Shown here: in pieces, positions 1-9,239 of the stretch
How the letters are laid out: every line of letters begins with the position of its first letter
Numbering within the stretch: position 1 is the stretch's first letter
Source of the DNA: Pantoea vagans
Lineage (GTDB): Bacteria > Pseudomonadota > Gammaproteobacteria > Enterobacterales > Enterobacteriaceae
DNA length: 64,000 nucleotides
NCBI RefSeq assembly: GCF_004792415.1
Contig: NZ_CP038853.1
Span: forward strand, 2,418,001-2,482,000
Direction of reading: 5' to 3'
Position numbers and translations under genes: made by a program
Notes under the pieces: generated by a model
What the model saw: the letters and a program-made list of their open reading frames with translations, nothing else
What the model was told of the DNA's origin: nothing
The model's database searches: none

Positions 1-95
1 TCCATGGCCTGAAAATCGGCGTCGTACTCCAGGTTATCGCCGCCGGGATTGTCATCACTGACCGGAGCCAGCAAAGCCTCTGTATTCATCGTCAT
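1..95 (-). CDS. tssA: TssA, T6SS baseplate/cap protein (N-terminus only)
   Basis: Only the first 31 codons are inside the window; the gene continues leftward past base 1. The visible product contains APVSDDNPGGDNLEYD, the pattern of the ImpA N-terminal domain of TssA, which initiates baseplate and sheath assembly. The start used is the ATG at 95; another in-frame ATG at 89 is possible. It begins 10 bases after the tagF stop on the same strand, so it is the next gene of the T6SS operon. Identity rests on the N-terminal motif and operon position. Confidence 0.8.
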   Translation of the reverse strand, partial: MTMNTEALLAPVSDDNPGGDNLEYDADFQAM

Positions 96-105
96 GGGTG
101 TCGCC

Positions 106-822
106 TCAGGATTCAAACATCGGGGGATAAAGTCCGTTTCGTCCCGGCTTTGCCCCACCGGCCGGATCAAACAGCAATGAAAAGAGCTGCGCGGTGAAGT
201 TACCGCTATGGACCTGAGTATAAAGCGGGAACCCGTCGCTCTGATTGGTCCACCAGAAACTGGTGTAAAACTGCGGGTCGAAGTTCTCGCCCGGCAGCGT
301 CCAGTTCAGTGTTGAAGGCGTGTCGCCATGCCCGATGACGTTAAGGATATCTGACGGCTCACCCGTCTCCTGCGGCGGTTGCGGCTGCGGAATGCTGATC
401 AGTGCCTGATCCAGCTGCTCCGGCGATCCGCCGCCCTGCACCACCCGCAGCAGCGTATTGCCCACCTGCTGATACCACTCGCCGGAGCGTGCCAGCAGGG
501 CCGGCGACCACTCGGCGGGGGTAAAGTGACGCAGCGCGCAGAGCGGGTAGTTACGTCCCACGCTGTCCCGTGCCGCAATCAGGCAGCCCATCTGGATCAG
601 CTGGCTGCCCAGCATCGGCGGCACCACAAAATTCCAGACCGGCGCGTTGAGGAACGGGCGCGACGGCGCGTTATCCCCCTCCTGACTGCTCTGCCAGTGA
701 TGCAGGCCCACCTGAAACCAGCTGGACCATTGGCGATAGAGGACATCAGGAAAGCGGCGCTTCACAAAGTCACCCGCGCTGGGCAATTTGCCGTACCAGC
801 AGGGTGCAGCGTAATGAGTCAT
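106..822 (-). CDS. tagF: TagF, T6SS-associated regulatory protein
   Basis: A 238-residue protein opening with YGKLPSAGDFVKR, the conserved start of the TagF (ImpM) family. TagF members act in the cytoplasm as post-translational modulators of T6SS assembly, in Pseudomonas as a repressor working against the Fha/threonine-phosphorylation branch. The length fits a stand-alone TagF; no PppA phosphatase domain is fused. It lies 14 bases after tssM and 10 bases before tssA, so it is translated within the same operon. No fha or ppkA gene is visible here, so whether the regulatory link exists in this strain is unknown. Confidence 0.88.
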   Translation of the reverse strand: MTHYAAPCWYGKLPSAGDFVKRRFPDVLYRQWSSWFQVGLHHWQSSQEGDNAPSRPFLNAPVWNFVVPPMLGSQLIQMGCLIAARDSVGRNYPLCALRHFTPAEWSPALLARSGEWYQQVGNTLLRVVQGGGSPEQLDQALISIPQPQPPQETGEPSDILNVIGHGDTPSTLNWTLPGENFDPQFYTSFWWTNQSDGFPLYTQVHSGNFTAQLFSLLFDPAGGAKPGRNGLYPPMFES

Positions 823-836
823 TGTCGGGTCCTGTT

Positions 837-3800
837 TCAGGGGCAGCTAAAGCCGGGAAGCTGGAACGGGTTACGAATGCTGCCAGGGGTGAACGACAGC
901 GTGACCTGATGCCCCTCCACGCTGAACGTGGCTTCGCGGGTCAGGCCGCCAGCCGCGGTAACACGGGCGCGATCGAAGAAGCGATTGAGTGCCCAGGGCC
1001 CACTGGTAACCAGCGTTGAGGTGGTGCCGTTGGTCAGGCCCAGCTGCATGCGCACCTGGCTGGTGCCGCCCGGACCGGGCCAGCTGACCATCTGTACCGC
1101 CTGCGGCCCGTGGCTGTAACGCAACTGCTGTCCATCCACATCCAGCGTCAGGTTAAGAATGTCGTTGTCCATTTTTACGGTGCGCAGCGTGACGCGGAAG
1201 CCTGGCGTAGTCGCACCATTGGCAAAGAATGCATCACGAATTGACTGCGCCTGCTGGAACGGACGCAGCAGCGCTTCGCCGCCCGGCAGCGTTTTGCCAT
1301 CGATACCCGGCGTAAAGCGCCATGAGGCGTTGGTGGTGTCGACTTTGCTGGCCAGGTTGTCGCGGAAGAAGCTGTCCATCATGCCGCTGCCAGGGGCGAA
1401 CATCCGCGCCAGATCGTCGGGTGTCACCTCACTGCGCGCGGAGCGCACCAGCGGATAACGTCCGGCGATCGCCTGACGACAGAAACTCCCGACTTCCATG
1501 GTGATGCGTTTACGGACGTTATCCATGTCGCGGCGCTGCGCATCGCTGCTGGCCCCGACCGCCATACTGGAGACCATATTCTGCAGCGAACCAGGCAGAC
1601 GTCCGGCGCTGGCCTGCAAACGACTGATCGCATCGCTGGCCGGTGGCGGCATCCCGCTGTTAGCGGCATCCTGCACCGCCGTGAGGTAGCGATAGAGATC
1701 GTCAATCTGGTGCAGGAAATCATCCACCGCCAGCACCTTGCTGCCCTGCTGTAACGGCTGAGCCAGCTCAAGCACGGGCGCAAAATGCACGGCAACCGCC
1801 TGCTCCGGTGACGCCTGCGCTGCCGCCTGCCCACGCGCCGCAGCCGCTTCAGGCGAGGTAAACAGCGCTTCAAGGGTGCGGGTGGCGCTGTTATCCGACG
1901 GCTTTGCCGCCTGCGCGGTTTTCTCATCGGGCTGCGCCCGGTTCAGCGTCAGCAGGTTACTGAGGTTGATGACCAGCTGGCGCAGCGGTGAGTGATTGCC
2001 CGATAGCAAGCGCGCGGTGTTAATACGCTGCGAGAGATCGGCGCTGCTGTTGAGCTGGATATCGCTCAGGAACTGCTCCCACTGGCGGATGTAGTCCTGC
2101 ACATAGAGCTGACGCACCGCAAGATCGGTCTGCTCACTTTTCTGCTGTGGCGCAGCGCCATCCAGCACCCAGAGATCGTCCTGATAAAGCGCCTGGGTTA
2201 CCGGCCCAATCTGCTTATCCACATGCTGCCAGTAGCCGTCCGGCGTATAGAGACCTGCTACGCCGTCATTGACCGATTTACCGCTTTTGCGGGAAAACAC
2301 CAGCTCGCTCTGGGGACCGCCCAGCGCCGCCAGCGTCACTGTCTGCAGGCTGTCATCACGTTGCAGCAGGCGCTTCAGCCGTCCATAGACGCGCTGTGAC
2401 AGCGGCATCTGACTAATCAGCGCCTGCTCGCGCTTTACCAGCGCGTCATCCTTCGCATACGGCGACGAGTGAATCTGCGTCTCCAGCAGCTGTTGCAGAT
2501 GCCACGCCAGCTGTTTTACCTGCTGTTGTGTCACGTTCTGCGGCAGCTCGCGCGACAGGTTAAGCATCAGCCACGCCTGCAGGAATTTGCCATCGTAGTG
2601 CTTCGGCTGATAGAGCATCTGATACGCCTTCAGCGCTTCATAGCTGTAGTCAGCGTCGCTGCCATTGTCATTGCGCAGCCAGCGGGTGATATTCTGCGCC
2701 ACCTGCGGCAACAGCAGCTGCTTCAGCGCTTTGTCGTAGAGTGCACGCGTCGCATCGCTGACCTCGGTGCCACGATAAAGGCCCATACGACGCGTCAGCG
2801 GCGGCGATTCCAGCGAGAAGTCGGCGCTTTCCGGCAGGTGCAACAGGGTGTTGAGATAAGGCACCAGCGCAAAGAGATCGCCGTTGACCTGCTTCTGAAG
2901 CTGGTCGCCCAGCTGCTCCACCTGCGGCGCTTTAGCGGCCATCTCCTGCAGATAGGCTTTGTTCTTGCTGTAACTGGTGAGCCACAGACCGCCCGCGACC
3001 AGTAGCAGCAACAGCAGCGCCAGATAGCCTGACCAGAGTCCGGCGCGATTGCGCAGCTCCCACCAGCGGTTACTGCCCGCCAGACCCGACTCCTGGAAAA
3101 CCACGTTTTCCAGCACCCCTTTGAGGAAGAAACTCTGCCCTTTGTTCTGCGGAATGGGAGCGTCTTTATCGACCTGATCCCAGCTGCCCGATTCGCCCGC
3201 CTGCTGGCCTGGCAGATTCAGGGCGCGGTTCAGCTCGCCCATTACCCGATCAAACGGCAGACCTTCCTGGGTGCCGCTGGCAAAGTAGATGCCGCGTGGC
3301 GCGAACTGGGTTTCAAAATCGGAGCGGGCAAACAGCGTGTCGAGTGCGTCGGCCAGCAACGGACGCAGTGCAGCGAACTCCTGCGGGAAGAGATAGCTTT
3401 CGGCACGCGCCTGCGCGTCGCTCTCCGTCAGCAGCCGATCGGCCAGTCCGGCATCGAGCCGCTGTTGCAGCAGTGAATACTCCTGCTGGAACTGGCTGTT
3501 CAGCTCGAAATCGGCGGCGGATGCCTTCGCCCATGGAAAGGTGAATCCCCAGATCTGTTCGCGCTGCGCTTTATCCAGCGAGGCGAAGTAGCTGCGGAAC
3601 CCTTTGAGCAGGTCCGCTTTGGTGACCAGCACATAGACCGGGAAACGGATGCCGAGACGATCGTGCAACTCCATCAGACGCTGACGCAGCGCCAGCGCCT
3701 GGTTGCGCAGTGCCTCGGGCGACTGACTCAGCAGATCGGAGACGCTCAGGGTGACGATGACGCCGTTGATCGGCTGACGTCCGCGATATTTACGCAGCAG

Positions 3801-4466
3801 GTCGAGGAAATGGTGCCATTCGCTGGCATCGCGATCCTGCTGACTCTCCTGGGTACTGTAGCGCCCGGCGGTATCGAGCAGCACGGCGTCATTCGTAAAC
3901 CACCAGTCGCAGTTGCGGGTGCCGCCAATGCCGCGCAGGGCCGACTTGCCAAACTTATCCGCCAGCGGGAACTGCAGGCCGGAGTTGACCAGCGCGGTGG
4001 TTTTACCGGCACCGGGTGCGCCGATGATCATGTACCACGGCAGCTGATAGAGATACTGCCGACCAAAACGCTGCGCCCAGAACGGCGTGCCTTTGCTGCT
4101 GTGGCGCTGGAAGTGCGCCTTTCTCAGCATTTCAGTAGCTTCGGAGAAACGCCCCGCCAGCACCTGCTCTTCACTGGTCAGACGCTGACGATCGGCTTCC
4201 GGCGCATCGCTTTTGCCGGTTTCCAGACTCGACATCAGCTTGCGGTTAAGCCAGTAGTTGTAGAGCCGCGGGATCGCCTGCCCCAGTCCCCAGACCAGAT
4301 AGAGCAGCGCGATGCTGATCATGCGGTTCTGCTCTGGCTCAAGCGGCCGCGAATCAACGATAGAGAAGACCGGGCCAATCACCCAGATGATAAAAGAGAG
4401 CGCGGTGATGCCGACAAAGCCCCACGCAAGGCGGCTGGTCAGTACCGCAAACAGAATATTCAGCAT
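837..4466 (-). CDS. tssM: TssM (IcmF), T6SS inner-membrane complex ATPase-like protein
   Basis: A 1209-residue IcmF-family protein. Two N-terminal membrane segments (about residues 10-33 and 48-66) precede a cytoplasmic NTPase-like domain with a Walker A motif GAPGAGKT at 149-156. A third membrane segment lies near 480-500, followed by a long periplasmic part. TssM joins TssL in the inner membrane and contacts the TssJ lipoprotein to form the envelope-spanning channel. Length is typical. Its start is 3 bases from the tssL stop, so translation is probably coupled. Walker A is intact, which in other systems means ATP binding may matter. Confidence 0.95.
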   Translation of the reverse strand: MLNILFAVLTSRLAWGFVGITALSFIIWVIGPVFSIVDSRPLEPEQNRMISIALLYLVWGLGQAIPRLYNYWLNRKLMSSLETGKSDAPEADRQRLTSEEQVLAGRFSEATEMLRKAHFQRHSSKGTPFWAQRFGRQYLYQLPWYMIIGAPGAGKTTALVNSGLQFPLADKFGKSALRGIGGTRNCDWWFTNDAVLLDTAGRYSTQESQQDRDASEWHHFLDLLRKYRGRQPINGVIVTLSVSDLLSQSPEALRNQALALRQRLMELHDRLGIRFPVYVLVTKADLLKGFRSYFASLDKAQREQIWGFTFPWAKASAADFELNSQFQQEYSLLQQRLDAGLADRLLTESDAQARAESYLFPQEFAALRPLLADALDTLFARSDFETQFAPRGIYFASGTQEGLPFDRVMGELNRALNLPGQQAGESGSWDQVDKDAPIPQNKGQSFFLKGVLENVVFQESGLAGSNRWWELRNRAGLWSGYLALLLLLLVAGGLWLTSYSKNKAYLQEMAAKAPQVEQLGDQLQKQVNGDLFALVPYLNTLLHLPESADFSLESPPLTRRMGLYRGTEVSDATRALYDKALKQLLLPQVAQNITRWLRNDNGSDADYSYEALKAYQMLYQPKHYDGKFLQAWLMLNLSRELPQNVTQQQVKQLAWHLQQLLETQIHSSPYAKDDALVKREQALISQMPLSQRVYGRLKRLLQRDDSLQTVTLAALGGPQSELVFSRKSGKSVNDGVAGLYTPDGYWQHVDKQIGPVTQALYQDDLWVLDGAAPQQKSEQTDLAVRQLYVQDYIRQWEQFLSDIQLNSSADLSQRINTARLLSGNHSPLRQLVINLSNLLTLNRAQPDEKTAQAAKPSDNSATRTLEALFTSPEAAAARGQAAAQASPEQAVAVHFAPVLELAQPLQQGSKVLAVDDFLHQIDDLYRYLTAVQDAANSGMPPPASDAISRLQASAGRLPGSLQNMVSSMAVGASSDAQRRDMDNVRKRITMEVGSFCRQAIAGRYPLVRSARSEVTPDDLARMFAPGSGMMDSFFRDNLASKVDTTNASWRFTPGIDGKTLPGGEALLRPFQQAQSIRDAFFANGATTPGFRVTLRTVKMDNDILNLTLDVDGQQLRYSHGPQAVQMVSWPGPGGTSQVRMQLGLTNGTTSTLVTSGPWALNRFFDRARVTAAGGLTREATFSVEGHQVTLSFTPGSIRNPFQLPGFSCP

Positions 4467-4469
4467 GGA

Positions 4470-5708
4470 TCAGTTCCCTCTCGCCAGGCCGTTGAGTTCG
4501 GCATGCGTCGCATCCGGCGCCACCAGCAGTGTGATTTCAACACGACGGTTACGCGCGCGATTTTCTGCGCTGGTGTTCGGCACCAGCGGATTGCTTTCGC
4601 CGCGCCCTTCCGCTTTCACCCGCGACGGCTGCGCCAGCTGCTGTTGCAGCAGGGTCTGCACCGAACGGGCGCGCGCCAGCGACAGCTCAAAGTTAGAGGC
4701 GAAGCGCGCGCTGCGGATCGGCACGTTATCGCTGTAGCCAATCACCTGAATCTGGCCGCTGACGTTGTTCATGGCCGCCGCGATGCGCCGGATCACGTCA
4801 ATGTAGCCGCCGCGCACCTCGGTCGCCGCCGAAGCAAACAGCCCATCCCCTTTCAGCGTCACCACGCTGCGGTCCGCTTCATCACGCACCGCCACCAGCC
4901 CGGCATCAATTTCCGGCTTCAGGAAGGCGCGCAGATTCAGCGTGGCAGGCGGAGGCGGCGCCGGGTTGCCGATCTTCACTTCCGGCAGCGCCGTCTGATA
5001 GATGCGGGCCAGCACCGGCGAGGTGTAATCACCCAGACGCCAGTTGAGCACGATGTAAAACAGACAGGCGGCCAGCCCGGCCACGGCCGCACAGGCCCAC
5101 AGCGGGATCATCGGCCGCCACAGCTTGCGCAGCACCGGCTGATCGGTGGGATGCGGTGACAGCGCCGCGGCGTAACTGCCGCGTACGCTTTTGATCATCT
5201 GCAGCAGGCGCTGTTTGATGGTCTCCAGCTGCGAGCGGCCATTGTCCAGCACCCGGTAGCGTCCTTCGAACCCCAGCAGCAGGCAGAAGTAAATCAGCTC
5301 CAGCATCAGAATGTGACGTCTCGGGTTCTGCGACAGCTTCGCCAGCAGCTGGAAAAACTTCTCGCCGCCCCAGGTTTCGTTGTGAAAGGTGACCAGCAGA
5401 CCGTTGCTGGTCCAGACGCCGCGACTGCCCCACGGTGTCAGCGCCGCTGCCTCATCCAGCGCGGTACAGAGACAGTAGCGCGCGCCGATGATCACTTCGT
5501 AGCCGAGGCCCGACTGCTGGCAGCTCAGCTCAAAGCGGCGGATCTGGTCGATTAGCTGCTGACGCAGTTGCGCCGGGTCTTCATGCGACACCGAATGGCG
5601 GATCTGTGGAATCGCGTTAATCAGGGGGTTGGCCGCCGCAACCAGCACATTCTGGTGGCTGGCATCCGGCGCAAGATCGCTGTGTGAATGTTGTTGTTCC
5701 TGCATCAT
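4470..5708 (-). CDS. tssL: TssL (DotU) with C-terminal OmpA-like peptidoglycan-binding domain
   Basis: A 412-residue protein. Residues about 25-195 form the cytoplasmic DotU/IcmH domain, 202-222 a single membrane segment, and about 285-400 an OmpA-like domain with the usual helix around NFELSLARARSV and the RARNRRVEI end. This is the extended form of TssL, which anchors the T6SS membrane complex directly to peptidoglycan, so no separate TagL is required. It lies between tssK and tssM in the operon. Two consecutive ATG codons could serve as the start. Confidence 0.94.
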   Translation of the reverse strand: MMQEQQHSHSDLAPDASHQNVLVAAANPLINAIPQIRHSVSHEDPAQLRQQLIDQIRRFELSCQQSGLGYEVIIGARYCLCTALDEAAALTPWGSRGVWTSNGLLVTFHNETWGGEKFFQLLAKLSQNPRRHILMLELIYFCLLLGFEGRYRVLDNGRSQLETIKQRLLQMIKSVRGSYAAALSPHPTDQPVLRKLWRPMIPLWACAAVAGLAACLFYIVLNWRLGDYTSPVLARIYQTALPEVKIGNPAPPPPATLNLRAFLKPEIDAGLVAVRDEADRSVVTLKGDGLFASAATEVRGGYIDVIRRIAAAMNNVSGQIQVIGYSDNVPIRSARFASNFELSLARARSVQTLLQQQLAQPSRVKAEGRGESNPLVPNTSAENRARNRRVEITLLVAPDATHAELNGLARGN

Positions 5709-5725
5709 GCTGCGTGCTCAGTTTA

Positions 5726-7075
5726 TTATTCTGACTGACTGCGGATGGCCCAGAACTCCATGTTCAGGCCCGGAAACTCACCGGCAAGATGCAGCGCAAA
5801 AGCGCCCGAGCGCTCCATCTCTTTCCATAGCTCGCTGTTCTTATCCAGTTCGAAATAGCTGTATCCGGCATGCCACGGGATCTGCGGCGGCGCGCCGGGC
5901 ATCGCCCGAAGTGCCAGACCCGGCAACTGCAGCTGCACCAGATCGCGGATTTTGCTGACCGGCGCGACTTTCATCTGGGCCGGGAAATGGGTTTTCAGGG
6001 TGTCGGCCGGCACGCTGGCTTTCACCGCCAGCACAAAGCCGAACTCATGCACCATGCTGCTCTCCGGCACGGTAGCGACGTTAAGGCCGTGCGAACGCTG
6101 CGTCAGCGGCAGCTGAATGGCGCTCTCCTCCATCACCTGCGACAGACCCTGACGCAGCAGCAGCGACAGACAGCTGAAGCAGTTATGCAGGTCATCATGA
6201 TCGTAGAGCGGCAGTCCTTCCGGTGCGCGCGCGGGCGTCCAGGTACTCAGCTCTGCGGCCAGTTGCAGCCAGTGGCTGTAGAGGGTTTCAGGATGCAGCA
6301 GCGGCAGATGTTGCAGATGGCTGTGCAGGCCAAGCTGACGATTGAGCAGCGCCAGCAGCATAAAATCGACCATATCGGCGCTGTTGAAACGGCCGGTGCC
6401 GGGTGCACGCTGACTCAGCTGCTGGCTGCGCTGCTGGATCAGCCCGTGCAGGTCGTTAAACATGTTTTGCAGCGGACGGCTGCTGTTCAGAGTCAGCATC
6501 GGCGGGATGTAGTCGCTGTCGAGCCGGATATGGTTGTCGCTGCGTTTTTCAATCACCTGCGCAACGCCCATCGCGGTCCACTCGGCGGTCAGATCCTGCT
6601 CCAGCATCAGCCGCAGGCGCAGCTTGCCGAACTGTACCGTCGCGCTGCCCACGGCCTGTGCGTTGTCATCTTCCACTTCCGCTTCCCAGGCCAGATAGCG
6701 CGCCAGAGAATCCTGCGACTCCTGGAAGGCGACGGCTTCGCGGCCATTGCGACGGGTCGGTATCGCCAGCACCACTTTGCTGCGGTCAACAGAGGCCGGC
6801 AGATCAAGCGGTGCCGGGCCATGCTGTGGCTGACTGAAGGCGAAAAACGTGCCATCTGGCAGACAGCCGCTGGCCGCACTCAGCGCCAGTTTGCCCTGAC
6901 GCAGCAGCGCTTCATCAAACTCCAGATCGTAAAAGCCCCAGGTGTAGACGCGCTGTGACTGACCCCATTCACGCAGGGTGCTGAGAAGATAATTTTCTGA
7001 CTGCTGGAAATGGTGAGGACGCAGAAACATCCCCTCGGTCCAGACGACCTTTTCGGCTCTGTTCATCGGCATCAC
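5726..7075 (-). CDS. tssK: TssK, T6SS baseplate-to-membrane adaptor
   Basis: A 449-residue TssK with the characteristic N-terminus KVVWTEGMFLRPHHFQQ. TssK trimers link the TssF/TssG/VgrG wedge of the baseplate to TssL and TssM. Length is normal. The start ATG overlaps the tssJ stop by 4 bases (ATGA), indicating translational coupling. No unusual residues or truncation are seen. Confidence 0.95.
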   Translation of the reverse strand: MMPMNRAEKVVWTEGMFLRPHHFQQSENYLLSTLREWGQSQRVYTWGFYDLEFDEALLRQGKLALSAASGCLPDGTFFAFSQPQHGPAPLDLPASVDRSKVVLAIPTRRNGREAVAFQESQDSLARYLAWEAEVEDDNAQAVGSATVQFGKLRLRLMLEQDLTAEWTAMGVAQVIEKRSDNHIRLDSDYIPPMLTLNSSRPLQNMFNDLHGLIQQRSQQLSQRAPGTGRFNSADMVDFMLLALLNRQLGLHSHLQHLPLLHPETLYSHWLQLAAELSTWTPARAPEGLPLYDHDDLHNCFSCLSLLLRQGLSQVMEESAIQLPLTQRSHGLNVATVPESSMVHEFGFVLAVKASVPADTLKTHFPAQMKVAPVSKIRDLVQLQLPGLALRAMPGAPPQIPWHAGYSYFELDKNSELWKEMERSGAFALHLAGEFPGLNMEFWAIRSQSE

Positions 7076-7569
7076 TGTTTTTCCACGCGAAGGCCATTAA
7101 TTCCCGCCACGATGCGCGCATTCAGCTCGCTATCGTCACGTTTCCAGAATGCCCAGAATGAGGGCGACTCCCCTTCGGGAACCGGCAGCGACAGTCGCCA
7201 CACCTTGCCATCCAGCGCCTGATATTCCGCCATGATGCCGATGAAGCGCGCCTCAGGCAGGCTCTTAATCCGCAGCGTTTTGCTGCGCTGCTCTGGCGTC
7301 AGGAAGAATTGCTGGGTGTTAAGCTGCGCACTGCCCAGCACCGTTGCGGACTGGTTTTGCAGGGAGAAGAAGTCTGCTGACATGAACTCCGCATCGGAAC
7401 TCAGTAACACCACACGAACCTTCAGCGGTGCACCGCCGTTAAGCTGATTCTGCCCCTGAACGTCCAGGTTGTAGTAAGCCACCGGCGGCGTACTGCTGCT
7501 GCTGCAGGCCGTCAGCAGCCACATCAGCAGCACGATCAGCCCACCGCGCAGTTGTGTTGTTCTCATCAT
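7072..7569 (-). CDS. tssJ: TssJ, T6SS outer-membrane lipoprotein
   Basis: A 165-residue lipoprotein. A hydrophobic signal peptide ends in the lipobox LTAC, with Cys22 as the lipidated residue. The mature part contains the TssJ-type beta-sandwich sequence around PLKVRVVLLSSDAEF and DFFSL. TssJ sits on the inner face of the outer membrane and recruits the periplasmic end of TssM. It overlaps tssK by 4 bases and follows the SH3-like lipoprotein gene by 23 bases. Confidence 0.93.
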   Translation of the reverse strand: MMRTTQLRGGLIVLLMWLLTACSSSSTPPVAYYNLDVQGQNQLNGGAPLKVRVVLLSSDAEFMSADFFSLQNQSATVLGSAQLNTQQFFLTPEQRSKTLRIKSLPEARFIGIMAEYQALDGKVWRLSLPVPEGESPSFWAFWKRDDSELNARIVAGINGLRVEKQ

Positions 7570-7592
7570 CCAGCCCTCCCTGCTCAGTGCGA

Positions 7593-8180
7593 TTAGTTAA
7601 TGATCCAGGTTCCGTTGGTGCTGTTCTGACAGGCGGTGCTGTCACCGTTAACCGCGACGCAGGTTTTCTTCTTGCTGCTACTGCTGCGCACGCGGCGTTT
7701 CGGCTGATCGGCTTTGACGGTCTGATCGTAGAGTGCGCTTTTCACCACGGCGCGGAATGGCACATAGCCTGTCAGCTGGACGGTTGACTGCGGCGCGGCA
7801 GACTGAGGCGCATCTTTGACACTGGCGGTAGCATTGTCTGGTTGAGGCTCTGCTGCCTGAGCCGGTTCACCCAGCGCCAGCCAGTTATTCTCGACCTGAC
7901 CAATCACGGTGTAGCTTTCGCCGGTTTTCAGCGTCTCTACCACCTTGCCGCCGTAGCCTGGCTGGCTCATCACCGAGCCAGGATAGAGCGCGCGATAGGT
8001 TTCATTGACCGGGCTGAACTGCGCTGGCGGTTTTACGGCATAACGGTGACTGATCGCCACACCGTCCACCGTGCTGGTGACCAGGGTGTCATCGGTCATT
8101 TTTGGCGGGGTTTTACAACCGGCGACTGAAAAAACAAACATCAGGCCTAACGCAACGCGGAGCTTCACCATTTTTTTCAT
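7593..8180 (-). CDS. SH3-like lipoprotein at the head of the T6SS operon
   Basis: A predicted lipoprotein of 195 residues from the ATG at 8180; an alternative ATG at 8192 adds four residues. Signal peptide with lipobox VAGC (Cys22). About residues 60-105 look like a bacterial SH3 fold (LKTGESYTVIGQVENNWLAL). The C-terminal part has a basic patch KRRVRSSSSKKK and two cysteines that could pair. It is the first gene of the tssJKLM-tagF-tssA operon, so an envelope role in this T6SS is likely, perhaps wall binding. I do not recognise it as a named Tss or Tag protein. Confidence 0.8.
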   Translation of the reverse strand: MKKMVKLRVALGLMFVFSVAGCKTPPKMTDDTLVTSTVDGVAISHRYAVKPPAQFSPVNETYRALYPGSVMSQPGYGGKVVETLKTGESYTVIGQVENNWLALGEPAQAAEPQPDNATASVKDAPQSAAPQSTVQLTGYVPFRAVVKSALYDQTVKADQPKRRVRSSSSKKKTCVAVNGDSTACQNSTNGTWIIN

Positions 8181-9171
8181 GTTGTGTTCCATTCATACCT
8201 TGGAGAGTGGCCAGAGGCCGGGTGTCAGTAATGAAAATCGGAGATGTCATCTGCACAGGAAGCCACTTAGTGCCAGATTAAAAAATAATCCTTAAACAAA
8301 AAGCGCCTAAGCGTCTTGCTGCGAAAAGTTAACCGATCAGCAAAAGTTAAGTATAAAAAAGCAACATCGGGGACGTAAACGGGAAAAGGGAGGAATCTGA
8401 CCTGGCAAACAACGATCAGAAACATGATCAATTTTTTCCCGGCAAATTTAAGAAGGTGGGGTAAACCCAAGCTTTCCTTATGCCATCCCTGGTCGAAAAA
8501 CCGTCGGATTGAATTAAGCCGATAACAGTGAGTCAATTATCCGGCAGTAAGAAATGACACATTACGTCCGAATAATTTTCATTATATTGGTTTATTTTCA
8601 ACACTTTATAACTTTAGCGAAATTTCATAGCTACCGCACGAGTCAGGTAGATCCTGCCCGTGGGTCTGAAATTACAATCCATGTGTAAATATTAGCTGCG
8701 AGTTTACAGAAGATTGACAAAATTTCAACGGCCCACTTTCAGAAGAATTTACTTAAGTAAGGTTTAACTAATTAAGTTAATACAAATAGGTGTTACTTTT
8801 TAGCATGCGGTTAGGACTAATCTTAACAACATACGAAAATATGAAGTTTTTTTACACATAAATAAGTTTGTTCTGAGAATGGCATTAAAAGCACTCATGT
8901 TTTGAATGGTTCTGATTTAAGCCAAATCAAAAGACGTTCATATCGTGCAGGCAGCCATACTCAGCGCTTTGCGTCAGTCAGTAGCGCGATAAATGCCTGA
9001 TTATCAGATGGTTAAGCAGCCATGAGCCTGGCGTGGCGCAGACCGGGAAGGGATAGCGATTAAGACGCAATAAGCGAAGCGTGAACCCTGTCAGGCCCGC
9101 TTTAAGAACAGACTGATTAATTGCGCTTTACCGGCTCGCTTAGTCAGCAGCTCACAGCTCCGACAGAGCAT
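8181..9171. other. AT-rich intergenic region upstream of the T6SS operon
   Basis: About 1 kb without a credible gene. The part from about 8270 to 8930 is much richer in A and T than the flanks and should hold the promoter of the minus-strand T6SS operon. Short inverted repeats occur, such as TGATTT/AAATCA at 8913-8918 and 8924-8929. An 89-codon open frame on the minus strand (8267-8536) has no ribosome binding site and reads as non-coding. No promoter could be fixed with confidence. Confidence 0.5.
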
Positions 9172-9197
9172 AAAAAAACCACGCCGTAGCGTGGTTT
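9172..9197 (-). terminator. Rho-independent terminator of the aldehyde dehydrogenase gene
   Basis: A 9-bp stem (AAACCACGC at 9176-9184 with GCGTGGTTT at 9189-9197) and a 4-base loop, followed on the minus strand by a run of seven T. It sits about 40 bases after the stop codon at 9240. Confidence 0.85.
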
Positions 9198-9239
9198 AGC
9201 GAGAAAACGTGCCGCATTAAGCCGGCACGACTGAGACCA

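Noticed and set aside
3663..5159. A 498-codon open frame on the plus strand
   Set aside because: It lies antisense to tssM and tssL, which are clearly coding. Its product is rich in Arg, His and Gln, typical of shadow frames in GC-rich genes, and has no ribosome site.
5870..6958. A 362-codon plus-strand open frame
   Set aside because: Antisense to tssK, with a low-complexity Gln/Arg/His composition; a shadow frame.
8253..8276. Sigma-54-like element on the minus strand (TGGCAC followed by GGCT)
   Set aside because: The distance between the GG and GC elements is one base short of the strict minus-24/minus-12 spacing, and the minus-12 sequence is poor.
8267..8536. An 89-codon minus-strand frame in the T6SS spacer
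   Set aside because: No ribosome binding site, no recognisable family, and composition matching the non-coding AT-rich spacer.
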